In this document: piece after piece, positions 17,675 to 26,269 of the stretch
Position numbering within the stretch: the first letter of the stretch is position 1
Layout of the letters: each line of letters starts with the position of its first letter
Assembly (NCBI GenBank): GCA_964537965.1
Contig: CAZIDB010000032.1
Coordinates: 1-29,236, forward strand
DNA: 29,236 nucleotides
DNA from: SURF-24 sp964537965
Lineage (GTDB): Bacteria; Bacteroidota; Ignavibacteria; Ignavibacteriales; SURF-24
Reading direction: 5' to 3'
Program-made: the position numbers and the translations under genes
The notes under the pieces: generated by a model
Seen by the model: only the letters and a program-made list of their open reading frames with translations
The model's database searches: none
What the model was told of the DNA's origin: nothing

Positions 17675-18103
17675 TTAATATCTTCGTCGTCTTGTAACCT
17701 CCATCTGAAACGATACCTTTTTTGTTATAAGTTCTTTTGATTTAACTGTGTTTTCCGTTAGTTTCTTGAATTCAAGTAAATGAAGCGTTTCTAAAATTTT
17801 ATCTAATAGTTCGGTATCAACTTCATATGGTTTTCTGAATAAATGAAGCGGTGCATTATAAAGATATTCCAGGTATAATATTTCACCTTTTAACTCAATC
17901 TTAAAAATATTCTCTTTGCTGCTTTCCTTTCTTAACAATGTTATTCGATTTCTTATTACGGAGACATTAATGCCCGGATTATCATTCAGTAATCTTTTAG
18001 CAATAATTGTACACGCAAAGTCAATGTCATCAACATCATCTTTTGCAAGAAGATATTTGAGCTGCACTGTTTCATCTGCCGGTGTTATATATTTTATATT
18101 CAT
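17675..18103 (-). CDS. Unknown 142-aa protein at the end of the kdp operon
   Basis: I do not recognise this protein. It starts 3 bp after the kdpE stop, with GAGG just before the kdpE stop as its ribosome-binding site, so it is very likely translated from the kdp message. The sequence is soluble and of mixed alpha/beta character: YLLAKDDVDDIDFACTII, a strand-rich middle (KIELKGEILYLEYLYNAPL), a leucine-rich helix (ELLDKILETLHLLEFKKL) and a basic end RRRRY. There is no signal peptide, membrane segment or Cys pair. The position suggests a role in potassium homeostasis or in tuning KdpD/KdpE, but this rests only on linkage. The frame, start signal and tight spacing support it being a real gene. 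Confidence 0.72.
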   Translation of the reverse strand: MNIKYITPADETVQLKYLLAKDDVDDIDFACTIIAKRLLNDNPGINVSVIRNRITLLRKESSKENIFKIELKGEILYLEYLYNAPLHLFRKPYEVDTELLDKILETLHLLEFKKLTENTVKSKELITKKVSFQMEVTRRRRY

Positions 18104-18106
18104 TAT

Positions 18107-18802
18107 CTATTCCTCTTTTATTAGAACCATCCTGTACCCAACACCTGATTCTGTTATAATCATTTTAGGACTGGAAGGATCTTCCTCTATTTTTTTCCTT
18201 AGCTGACCCACAAAAACCCTTAAATACTGTGACTGGTCTATATAAGACGGTCCCCATATTTCTTTCAAAATAAATCTATGGGTAAGGACTTTACCAATGT
18301 TCTTTGCAAAAAGCACTAATAATGAATATTCTGTTGCGGTCAGTTTTATTTCTTGATCATTATTGCTTGCAATATGAGAGACAAGATCAATTTTCAATGG
18401 TCCGTTTATGAAAATGCTGTTATTCTGTATTTGAGCAGCTCTCCTAAGGTTTGCATTTATTCTTGCTATAAGTTCTCCTGTATTGAACGGTTTAGTCAAA
18501 TAATCATCTGCTCCGCTATTAAGGGCATTAATAATATCTTCCTCTGCATTTCTTACTGTTAGAATAATGATTGGAATTTGACTCCACTCTCTTATATCCT
18601 TTAGTACAGATATACCATCTTTATCAGGCAATCCTAAATCGAGTATGATTAACTCAGGATGATTTGTAGCAGCGTTTACAACTCCTTCATTTCCATTGGC
18701 TGCTTCAATAATTTTATATCCTTTTGCCTCAAGCGCTATCTTAAGAATTTTCCTAATCTGGTTCTCATCATCTATAATAAGTATTTTGTGCTGAGTGTCC
18801 AT
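18107..18802 (-). CDS. kdpE: Potassium-responsive response regulator KdpE
   Basis: A 231-aa OmpR/PhoB-family regulator. The receiver domain (1-120) has the acidic pair Asp11-Asp12, the phosphoacceptor Asp55 in LIILDLGLPDKDG and the Lys of LTKPF. The C-terminal winged-helix DNA-binding domain includes LTATEYSLLVLFAKN and YLRVFVGQLRKKIE and ends with GVGYRM. Its start lies 2 nt after the kdpD stop. By family knowledge it is phosphorylated by KdpD and activates kdpFABC transcription. Confidence 0.95.
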   Translation of the reverse strand: MDTQHKILIIDDENQIRKILKIALEAKGYKIIEAANGNEGVVNAATNHPELIILDLGLPDKDGISVLKDIREWSQIPIIILTVRNAEEDIINALNSGADDYLTKPFNTGELIARINANLRRAAQIQNNSIFINGPLKIDLVSHIASNNDQEIKLTATEYSLLVLFAKNIGKVLTHRFILKEIWGPSYIDQSQYLRVFVGQLRKKIEEDPSSPKMIITESGVGYRMVLIKEE

Positions 18803-18804
18803 AT

Positions 18805-21477
18805 TTACTCTTTATCTTCCAAAGGAATTTTAATAATAAACTCTGCTCCCCCACTTGTTCTGTTTCTGGCAGTAATAGTCCCTCTATGGGCCTCAATAAA
18901 TCCTTTTGATATTGATAATCCAAGTCCCGTACCTCCCGTCTTACTTCCGGGCACCCTGTAAAATTTTTCAAATAGTCTGTCAATTGAATTATCAGGAAAA
19001 CCAGGACCTTCATCAGTTATTCTTATGACACATAAAGATTCTTCTTTATTAATATGAATACAGATCATTGTATTATCCGGAGAATATGCAATACAATTAT
19101 GGATTATATTTGTAATCGCCTGTTCGAGCAGACCAAAATCAAATTTAACCAAATGAACTGATGGATCAGTTTCAATAATTATCCTGCTCTTATTCTCTTC
19201 AGTAACAACTCTTTTAATAACACTATTTATCAAATCATAAATATCATTCCACTCCGGTTTAATTTTCAATTGCCCGGATTCCAACCTGGCCATATCAAGT
19301 AAATTATCAACTAATCTTTTTAATCTTTCAGAAGCTACTCCTATTTCATTTATAAGGTTTTTAGTAACATCCTTATTCTCTAATATAACTTTTTCAGTTA
19401 GTGAACTTGCAGCGCCTATTATTGCTGTGATAGGAGTTTTAAGTTCATGGGAAATCGAGTTGAACAAGGTTCTGTATAACTTCTCAGATTCTGAAAGAGC
19501 ATAGGTACTTTTAGAAAGATCAGTTAAATATTCTCTTTCAATTGCGTTAACAATCTGGGCCACAAAAGACTCCAGGAAAGATTTCTGCTCGAAACTTAAA
19601 TCCTTTTCTACTTTAAAACCGATCGCTCCAAAAGTAGTTCTTGTACCGGCTAAAGGAATAAAAAATATGTCAGAAAACGGTAAAGTGGATGTTGTTTTAC
19701 CGGCATTCTTACGATTTAAAAAACACCATTGAGCAACATACCATTCTTTATCGGTTATGTTTATTGAACTGACGTTGTGCGGAAGAGGCGAAAGCTTTTT
19801 ATCATCAGTTGAATAAAATATTATCGTTTCCAAATTGAAATAATTCCTGATGGACTTTACTGCTATTTCAGAGACATCATTTATACTTACAGCGCCGGAA
19901 AGTTGTTTAAGCAAGTTGTTTAATGCATTCGTTTTTTCTTCTCTATGACGAACAAATTTTTCCTGAGTCCTTAGTTTCGACGTCATTATACCGTTGACCA
20001 GTGCGATAATAAAAAACATCGTGAACATTAAAATATCTTCAGGCTTCTCAATATGAAATGTAAACTGAGGCGGTATAAAAAAATAATTCCAGCCTAAAGC
20101 GCTTAAAAATGCCGAAAGAACAATAGGTCCTCTTCCAAAATTAAATAACGGCATAAGGGATATAATGAATAGAAGGAATAACGATACCGCTAAATAACCA
20201 ATTTCATTTTTGGCTAAATATGATAAAATAAAAACAGCAATTATAATAAAGGCAGCAAGCAGATACTGTTTAATGCCGGAGCTTGGAAGTAAAATCAATT
20301 TAGAAAAGATTTTTTTATCCTTGTAAGATTTTGCTTCCTGTTTTTCACCTCCCACAACGTAAACGTCGATATCACCGCTTTGTTTAAGTAATTTTTCAAT
20401 AAGGTGTTTTCTATCGGGAAACTCTCTTGCCCTGGATTTACCGACAATAATTTGAGTAACATTATTTTCCTTTGCCACCTGGATTAGCGTATTCACAATA
20501 TCAATACCGCTTGTTGTAACAACTTCAGCCCCAAGCTCTTTTGCAAGGTTAAAATTTTGTGTCAAAATATTTTGATTCTTTTCCGAAATGCCCGGGTCTG
20601 TTTCAACATAAACTGCTAACCATGATGCTTCCATTGTGTAAGCAAGTCTTCTTGTCCACCTTATGAGTTGAGCGGAATAAGGCCCCGGGCCAATTGCAAC
20701 CATTAACCTTTGCCCGGATTTCCATGTCCCGTCTATTTTTTTCCCGGTTTTATAATCACGTAATTGATAATCAACTCTTTCAGCAGTTAAACGTAGAGCC
20801 ATTTCACGTAGCGCGGTAAGATTTCCTAACCTGAAAAAATTCTTAATCGCCTGTTGAGATTTTTCTTCAGTGTAGACTTTACCTTCAGCAAGACGTTGCA
20901 AAAGTTCTTCCGGTGTTAAATCGATAAGCTCTATTTCATCTGCTCTTTCAAGTATAGAATCAGGGACAGTTTCCCTGATCACCGAACCGGTAATCTGTCT
21001 TACGGTTTCAGCCCGGCTTTCAAGATGCTGAACATTCAATGTAGTATATACATCTATTCCATTTTCCAATATTTCAACAACATCCTGGTATCGTTTTAAG
21101 TGCCTGCTGCCCGGAATATTTGTGTGAGCTAATTCGTCAATAATTACAAGCTGCGGTTTTCTTTTTAATACTTCATCAAGATTCATTTCTTTAAAAACAG
21201 TATCCCTGTACGAAATTTCACTAAGAGGTATTTGCTCTAATCCGTAAACAAGCTTCTGTGTATCTTCCCTTTTATGAGTTTCAATTAAACCTATGACTAC
21301 ATCAATACCATTTCTTTTTGCTTTATGCGCCGATTCCAAAAGTGAATAAGTTTTACCAACACCGGCACACATTCCGAAAAAAATTTTAAATTTTCCTCGT
21401 TTACCCTTTTCTTCTTCTTTTTTAATGATTTCAAGAAGTTTATCAGGATCCGGTCTGGGTTGATCGCTGCTAATCAT
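18805..21477 (-). CDS. kdpD: Potassium sensor histidine kinase KdpD
   Basis: An 890-aa kinase with the full KdpD layout. The N-terminal KdpD domain (about 26-235) has the Walker A motif GMCAGVGKT (35-43). A Usp domain follows (about 253-375), then four membrane segments (about 405-510, DUF4118), a GAF domain (about 525-655), the phosphoacceptor domain with His677 in NSISHELKTP, and the ATPase domain with DEGPGF and GTGLGLSI. The Usp domain has WLAVYVET, like the Escherichia coli protein, and lacks the SxS...FTAxY motif linked to cyclic-di-AMP binding in staphylococcal KdpD, so cyclic-di-AMP control is not suggested. Its start overlaps the kdpC stop (ATGA) and kdpE follows 2 nt later. Confidence 0.97.
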   Translation of the reverse strand: MISSDQPRPDPDKLLEIIKKEEEKGKRGKFKIFFGMCAGVGKTYSLLESAHKAKRNGIDVVIGLIETHKREDTQKLVYGLEQIPLSEISYRDTVFKEMNLDEVLKRKPQLVIIDELAHTNIPGSRHLKRYQDVVEILENGIDVYTTLNVQHLESRAETVRQITGSVIRETVPDSILERADEIELIDLTPEELLQRLAEGKVYTEEKSQQAIKNFFRLGNLTALREMALRLTAERVDYQLRDYKTGKKIDGTWKSGQRLMVAIGPGPYSAQLIRWTRRLAYTMEASWLAVYVETDPGISEKNQNILTQNFNLAKELGAEVVTTSGIDIVNTLIQVAKENNVTQIIVGKSRAREFPDRKHLIEKLLKQSGDIDVYVVGGEKQEAKSYKDKKIFSKLILLPSSGIKQYLLAAFIIIAVFILSYLAKNEIGYLAVSLFLLFIISLMPLFNFGRGPIVLSAFLSALGWNYFFIPPQFTFHIEKPEDILMFTMFFIIALVNGIMTSKLRTQEKFVRHREEKTNALNNLLKQLSGAVSINDVSEIAVKSIRNYFNLETIIFYSTDDKKLSPLPHNVSSINITDKEWYVAQWCFLNRKNAGKTTSTLPFSDIFFIPLAGTRTTFGAIGFKVEKDLSFEQKSFLESFVAQIVNAIEREYLTDLSKSTYALSESEKLYRTLFNSISHELKTPITAIIGAASSLTEKVILENKDVTKNLINEIGVASERLKRLVDNLLDMARLESGQLKIKPEWNDIYDLINSVIKRVVTEENKSRIIIETDPSVHLVKFDFGLLEQAITNIIHNCIAYSPDNTMICIHINKEESLCVIRITDEGPGFPDNSIDRLFEKFYRVPGSKTGGTGLGLSISKGFIEAHRGTITARNRTSGGAEFIIKIPLEDKE

Positions 21478-22073
21478 AAGAGATTATCCAATTCAATATT
21501 TAAAAGCAAAACATTTATTCTTTCTTCACCTAAAATTCCAAACTGAGGTAGTTCTATTTTATTCACTATTAAATTAATCAATTTTTTCTTTTGAAATTCA
21601 TTAAACTTTCTCACTCTGCATATTCTATCTACTTGTAAAAGCGCAGCTGCCGGCGAGATATGAGGATCAACTCCGCTTGCAGACGTAAATAACATTTCAA
21701 CCGGAACTGATTTATGTGCAGGCAAATAATTTTCCTTTAAGAATTTTTCTTTCCTTTCAAGAACCTGCTGCTTCAGAATTTTGCTTGTTGGTCCAAGATT
21801 GCTTCCGCCGGATGGTATAGGGTTATAACCTATTGCAGACGGTCGGGGCTGGAAATATTTTTCATTCGTAAAATTCTGGCCAATTAATTTTGAACCGACT
21901 ACCTTTCCATCAATTACAACCAGGCTACCATCAGCTTTATCCTTGAAAAATACCTGTGCCACCAAAGTAATTAAAGCTGTATATAATAATCCTGTAAAAA
22001 ACGTATACACAACAATGACCTTAATTGAAGTAAGAAAATAATTATGCTTACCTGGTTCAATACTTCTCATCAT
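21474..22073 (-). CDS. kdpC: Potassium-transporting ATPase subunit KdpC
   Basis: A 199-aa single-pass subunit with a membrane helix at about residues 14-40 (LTSIKVIVVYTFFTGLLYTA) and a periplasmic domain. The family signatures GSKLIGQNF, PRPSAIGYNPIPSGGSNLGP and SGVDPHISPAAAL are present. KdpC stabilises the KdpA-KdpB complex and influences nucleotide affinity. It overlaps both neighbours by 4 bp, so expression is translationally coupled. Confidence 0.96.
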   Translation of the reverse strand: MMRSIEPGKHNYFLTSIKVIVVYTFFTGLLYTALITLVAQVFFKDKADGSLVVIDGKVVGSKLIGQNFTNEKYFQPRPSAIGYNPIPSGGSNLGPTSKILKQQVLERKEKFLKENYLPAHKSVPVEMLFTSASGVDPHISPAAALLQVDRICRVRKFNEFQKKKLINLIVNKIELPQFGILGEERINVLLLNIELDNLL

Positions 22074-24175
22074 ACAAGCCTGAATAATATTAATAATACG
22101 TCAATAATTTTAATTCCAATAAATGGAAGCACTAATCCACCCAAACCATAAATTAAAAGGTTACGTTTAAGAATAATGTCAGCTTTTTCCGGTTTATATT
22201 TAATACCTTTTAAAGCAAGCGGAATAAGAAGAATAATGATTAAGGCATTAAATATTACTGCGCTCAATACAGCACTTTGAGGAGTTGAAAGTTTCATTAT
22301 ATTTAGCGCAGATAGTGGTCCGTCATTCAAACCAACTGCAAACAGACCTGAAGCTATTGCAGGAATTATGGCAAAATATTTTGCAACATCATTAGCAATG
22401 CTGAAAGTAGTTAATGCGCCTCTTGTCATTAAAAGCTGTTTACCTATTTCAACAACTTCAATCAGTTTGGTTGGATTACTGTCAAGATCAACCATGTTAC
22501 CGGCTTCTCTGGCAGCCTGTGTTCCTGTATTCATTGCAATGCCAACATCTGCCTGTGCCAAAGCAGGGGCATCATTGGTTCCATCACCAATCATTCCAAT
22601 CATATAACCTTTGGATTGTTCATCGCGGATTCTTTTCAGTTTATCTTCCGGCTTTGCTTCGGCAATAAATTCATCAACACCTGCTTCTGCCGCAATTGCA
22701 GTCGCCGTAAGTGGATTATCTCCGGTTATCATCACCGTCCTTATTCCCATTTTTCTAAGCTGTTCAAATCTTTCTTTAATTCCTCCTTTAACAATATCCT
22801 TCAGTTGAATAACACCAAGTATTTTAGAATTCTCTACTACAACCAATGGTGTTCCCCCTGCCAGAGCTATATCAACACCTATCATTTGAGAGAAGAACAA
22901 ATCTATTTTCGATTCATGATTCTTAATTTTATTATTTGCAATATATTTTTTTATCGCTTCAAGAGAACCTTTTCTTATAATTCTTTCATTACCGTCAGTC
23001 CCCGGAACATTTACACCGCTCATTTGACTTTGTGCAGTAAATGGAATAAAACGGATGTTTAATTCGGATATGTTTCTGCTTCTGAACCCGAACTTTTCTT
23101 TTGCTAATACCACTATAGATCTTCCTTCCGGAGTTTCATCTGCAAGGGAAGCAAGCTGCGCTGCATCTGCCAGATATTCTTCAGTAAAACCGGGTGCAGG
23201 AATAAATTCAGTCGCCATTCTGTTGCCGATAGTAATTGTGCCTGTTTTATCCAACAGCAGAACATCAATATCACCGGCTGCTTCAACTGCCCTACCGCTT
23301 GTAGCAATTACATTATGATTAAGAAGCCTGTCCATTCCACTTATTCCAATTGCGCTTAGCAAGCCACCAATCGTAGTGGGAATTAAACAAACCAGGAGAG
23401 CAACAAGAATTGTTACAGATGCAAAATGGCTAACAGGTAAACTACTATAGGGCTGGTGATAGTTAAGAAAGATTCTTAAAGTAAGCACAACAAGTAAAAA
23501 TATAATTGATAATCCTGAAAGAAGAATTGACAAAGCGATTTCATTGGGAGTTTTTTTTCTCATTGCATTTTCCACAAGTGAAATCATTTTATCTAAAAAA
23601 GTATTGCCCGGATTTACCGTTATTCTTATTACTAATCTATCACTAATTACTCTGGTTCCACCCGTAACTGCACTTCTGTCTCCCCCGCTTTCTCTTATTA
23701 CAGGTGCAGACTCACCTGTTATTGCCGATTCATCAACGCTTGCTATTCCCTCAATAACTTCACCATCAGCAGGAATAATATCACCGGATTCACATAAAAC
23801 CACATCATCTTTTTTCAAATCCAATGCGGGCACAATTTGTTCAATTCCATTTACGACCTTTCTACCAGTTGTTGTAGTTCTGGATTTTCTGAGATTATCA
23901 GACTGTGCTTTGCCTCTTCCTTCAGCAACTGCTTCTGCAAAGTTTGCAAACAAAACCGTAAACCAAAGCCATAGTATGATCTGTAGGTTAAATGCTGAGA
24001 AACTTCCGGAAGCCAGATCATTTATAAATAAAATTGATGAGAGCAGACTTCCAATACCTACAATGAATATTACAGGATTTTTTGCAAGTAACCTTGGATT
24101 CATTTTTTTAATCGAATCAATAATTGCCTGATTGACTATTTTTTTATCAAATAATTTTATTTGGGATTTATTCAT
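22070..24175 (-). CDS. kdpB: Potassium-transporting P-type ATPase catalytic subunit KdpB
   Basis: A 701-aa P-type ATPase that powers K+ import. Actuator motif TGES at about 154-157, phosphorylation site Asp309 in DKTGTIT, hinge motif GDGTNDAPA (530-538), and GIAMNTGTQAAREAGNMVDL typical of KdpB. The membrane segments are as expected: a pair before the actuator, a pair before Asp309 including LVCLIPTTIGGLLSA, and three at the C-terminus. The length is normal. The gene starts 21 bp after kdpA ends, with only a weak ribosome-binding site. Confidence 0.97.
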   Translation of the reverse strand: MNKSQIKLFDKKIVNQAIIDSIKKMNPRLLAKNPVIFIVGIGSLLSSILFINDLASGSFSAFNLQIILWLWFTVLFANFAEAVAEGRGKAQSDNLRKSRTTTTGRKVVNGIEQIVPALDLKKDDVVLCESGDIIPADGEVIEGIASVDESAITGESAPVIRESGGDRSAVTGGTRVISDRLVIRITVNPGNTFLDKMISLVENAMRKKTPNEIALSILLSGLSIIFLLVVLTLRIFLNYHQPYSSLPVSHFASVTILVALLVCLIPTTIGGLLSAIGISGMDRLLNHNVIATSGRAVEAAGDIDVLLLDKTGTITIGNRMATEFIPAPGFTEEYLADAAQLASLADETPEGRSIVVLAKEKFGFRSRNISELNIRFIPFTAQSQMSGVNVPGTDGNERIIRKGSLEAIKKYIANNKIKNHESKIDLFFSQMIGVDIALAGGTPLVVVENSKILGVIQLKDIVKGGIKERFEQLRKMGIRTVMITGDNPLTATAIAAEAGVDEFIAEAKPEDKLKRIRDEQSKGYMIGMIGDGTNDAPALAQADVGIAMNTGTQAAREAGNMVDLDSNPTKLIEVVEIGKQLLMTRGALTTFSIANDVAKYFAIIPAIASGLFAVGLNDGPLSALNIMKLSTPQSAVLSAVIFNALIIILLIPLALKGIKYKPEKADIILKRNLLIYGLGGLVLPFIGIKIIDVLLILFRLV

Positions 24176-24196
24176 GATTATCGCTTCAGTTAAATT

Positions 24197-25891
24197 TTAA
24201 AATCCAATTCCAGCATTCATTAACAAATGTTCAAGTAAAGGACCAAGAGACAATGCAGGGAAAAAGGTTAATGCTCCTACAATAAGAATTACCCCGGCAA
24301 GCATAAAAGCAAACAGTATATTATTCGTAGAAAGAGTTCCTGATGAAACCGGTGTAATATTTTTCTTAGCAAGGCTGCCAGCAATAGCAAGACAAGGAAT
24401 AATTACTCCGTATCTTCCAATCAACATAGCAAAAGCAATAGTAAGATTATAAAAGACTGTATTTGCATTCAGGCCGGCAAATGCACTTCCGTTATTACCT
24501 GAAGCTGAAGAAAAAGCATACATAACTTCCGAAAAGCCGTGTGGGCCTTTATTAAGTATACCTGATACACCTTGTTCTGTTATTAAAGCGAGTGCGGAAA
24601 ATAATAATATTGACACACTTGGAAGCAGTACTGCAGCAATAGTCCATTTAATTTCATAAGCCTCAATTTTCTTTCCCAAATATTCCGGTGTTCTACCAAC
24701 CATCAAACCGGAAATAAAAACGGTTAAGAAAATAAATATCAACATTCCATATAATCCCGAGCCAACACCGCCAAAGATAATTTCGCCAAGCATCATATTC
24801 AGCATTGCTATTAACCCTGCCAGAGGTGAAAGCGAACTATGCATTGCATTAACTGAACCATTGGATGCAGCTGTAGTTGATGTTGACCATAGTATTGAAT
24901 TAGCAATTCCAAAACGAACTTCTTTTCCCTCCATCATACCATTTGTATTAAGAAATGTGTTGGATGAATATTCTGAGACGAGCGATATTACTAATCCGGT
25001 TACAAAAAGAAACAGCATAACAGAAAAGATCATCCAAGCCTGCTTTTTTGATCCAATTATTTTACCGTAAGTAAAAACAAGCGAAGCCGGCAATAATAAA
25101 ATCGCAAGCATTTCTAAAAAATTTGTCAGCGGATTTGGGTTTTCAAACGGGAAAGAACTATTAGAATTAAAAAATCCGCCTCCGTTAGTACCTATTTGTT
25201 TAATTGCAATCTGGGATGCAGCCGGTCCCAAAGGTATTGTTTGCATAACTCCATCGATAGTATTTGCACCAGCATAAGAATTAAAAGTCTGAACTGTTCC
25301 CTGGCTTACTAATATTATTGCCAAAACAACTGATAGAGGTAGAAGAATATAGAAAACAGATTTAGATAAATCATTCCAGAAATTTCCAATGCTGTTTAAT
25401 TGTTTACCTATTATTCCTCTTGCAAGCGCTAACAGTACTGCTATTCCTGTTCCGGCACTTACGAAATTTTGCACTGTAAGTCCAGCCATTTGAACAAGGT
25501 AACTCATTGTAGTTTCACCTGCATATGATTGCCAGTTAGTATTTGTAACAAAACTTACGGCTGTATTAAAAGCAAGAGACATTTCAACATTTGGTAGTCT
25601 TTGCGGATTTAATGGAAAGGCAGATTGAAAAACCTGTATCATGAATAGAATAAATATTCCAACTAAATTAAAAGTCAGCAAACTATAGGTATAAACTTTC
25701 CAGTTCATTTCTGCTTTTAAATCTATTTTAAAAAGATTAAAGAGCACTTTTTCAATTTTTCCGAAAAACATGTTCATTAAATTCTTTTTGCTAAGAAATA
25801 CTCTAGCAATAAAACCACCTAGTAATGGTGCAAGAATAATTAAAGCAGCCAGATATAAAAGTATCTGAAAGATGTCATTCAATTTGAACAT
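24197..25891 (-). CDS. kdpA: Potassium-transporting ATPase channel subunit KdpA
   Basis: A 564-aa channel-like subunit with about ten membrane segments. The four pore loops of the selectivity filter are visible: TNTNWQSYAGE, IGTNGGGFFNSNSSFPFENP, STTAASNGSVNAMH and SSASGNNGSAFAGL. These bind K+ on the outer side before it moves to KdpB. The length is typical. AAGAGA stands shortly before ATG 25891, and kdpF ends 16 bp upstream. Confidence 0.97.
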   Translation of the reverse strand: MFKLNDIFQILLYLAALIILAPLLGGFIARVFLSKKNLMNMFFGKIEKVLFNLFKIDLKAEMNWKVYTYSLLTFNLVGIFILFMIQVFQSAFPLNPQRLPNVEMSLAFNTAVSFVTNTNWQSYAGETTMSYLVQMAGLTVQNFVSAGTGIAVLLALARGIIGKQLNSIGNFWNDLSKSVFYILLPLSVVLAIILVSQGTVQTFNSYAGANTIDGVMQTIPLGPAASQIAIKQIGTNGGGFFNSNSSFPFENPNPLTNFLEMLAILLLPASLVFTYGKIIGSKKQAWMIFSVMLFLFVTGLVISLVSEYSSNTFLNTNGMMEGKEVRFGIANSILWSTSTTAASNGSVNAMHSSLSPLAGLIAMLNMMLGEIIFGGVGSGLYGMLIFIFLTVFISGLMVGRTPEYLGKKIEAYEIKWTIAAVLLPSVSILLFSALALITEQGVSGILNKGPHGFSEVMYAFSSASGNNGSAFAGLNANTVFYNLTIAFAMLIGRYGVIIPCLAIAGSLAKKNITPVSSGTLSTNNILFAFMLAGVILIVGALTFFPALSLGPLLEHLLMNAGIGF

Positions 25892-25907
25892 AACAATCTC
25901 TTGTCAC

Positions 25908-26003
25908 TTAAAATTTTTCCGGGTTGAATAATACATAAACCAAATAGCACAGAATAATAAATGCGGTAATCAATGACACGATTATTTCAAGAGCACTTTC
26001 CAT
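25908..26003 (-). CDS. kdpF: Small potassium-ATPase subunit KdpF
   Basis: A 31-aa single-helix membrane peptide starting MESALEIIVSLITAF and ending LVYVLFNPEKF. The ending matches the KdpF consensus of a hydrophobic helix followed by a short PE-[RK]-F tail. KdpF stabilises the KdpABC complex at the lipid interface. AAAGG lies close before ATG 26003. It is the first gene of the kdp operon, immediately upstream of kdpA, which is its normal place. It is short enough to be skipped by automatic gene callers. Confidence 0.9.
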   Translation of the reverse strand: MESALEIIVSLITAFIILCYLVYVLFNPEKF

Positions 26004-26038
26004 ATTTTTCCTTTTTTCTTAAGAACAAGTTAATAGTA

Positions 26039-26093
26039 ATTTTATAAAGAGGTTGTTAAGATTACAGGGAAAGGCATAAAGATTTTATAAAGA
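26039..26093 (-). promoter_or_regulatory. Candidate KdpE operator: paired 12-nt direct repeats upstream of kdpF
   Basis: ATTTTATAAAGA occurs at 26039-26050 and again at 26082-26093, exactly 43 bp apart (close to four helical turns), each with the palindromic core TTTATAAA. They begin 36 bp upstream of the kdpF start in the leader of the kdp operon. Known KdpE sites in other bacteria are also T-rich with TTTATA-like elements, so a regulator-binding role is plausible. The region is AT-rich, so chance is possible. I cannot place the promoter itself. Confidence 0.4.
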
Positions 26094-26269
26094 AAAAAGT
26101 GCAAGAATATTTTTTATTCGGGTAAGAAAGTAAAACGAATAATGAATTGTATTAATTGTAGAGAATTCTTCAGTTTTGATAAAATCCAAATCCTGAACAA
26201 TCCGGAAAGATTAAGTAGATATTTTTCAATCTAAGCAAAAAGTAATGTGGTTTTTATCATCTGTTATTT

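Noticed and set aside
23544..24131. A 195-codon open frame on the plus strand opposite kdpB
   Set aside because: It lies wholly antisense to a certain kdpB, has no ribosome-binding site and its translation has no recognisable domain. Similar antisense frames at 1645-2214 and 14856-15410 were dropped for the same reason.
26142..26234. A 30-codon plus-strand ORF starting MNCINCREFF with a CxxC pair
   Set aside because: No good ribosome-binding site, and it runs antisense through the presumed kdp leader region. Too short to support without conservation.
26004..26269. A cyclic-di-AMP (ydaO/kdp-type) riboswitch before the kdp operon
   Set aside because: The leader is AT-rich with no set of conserved GC helices that I could fold by eye; only the paired 12-nt repeats stand out.
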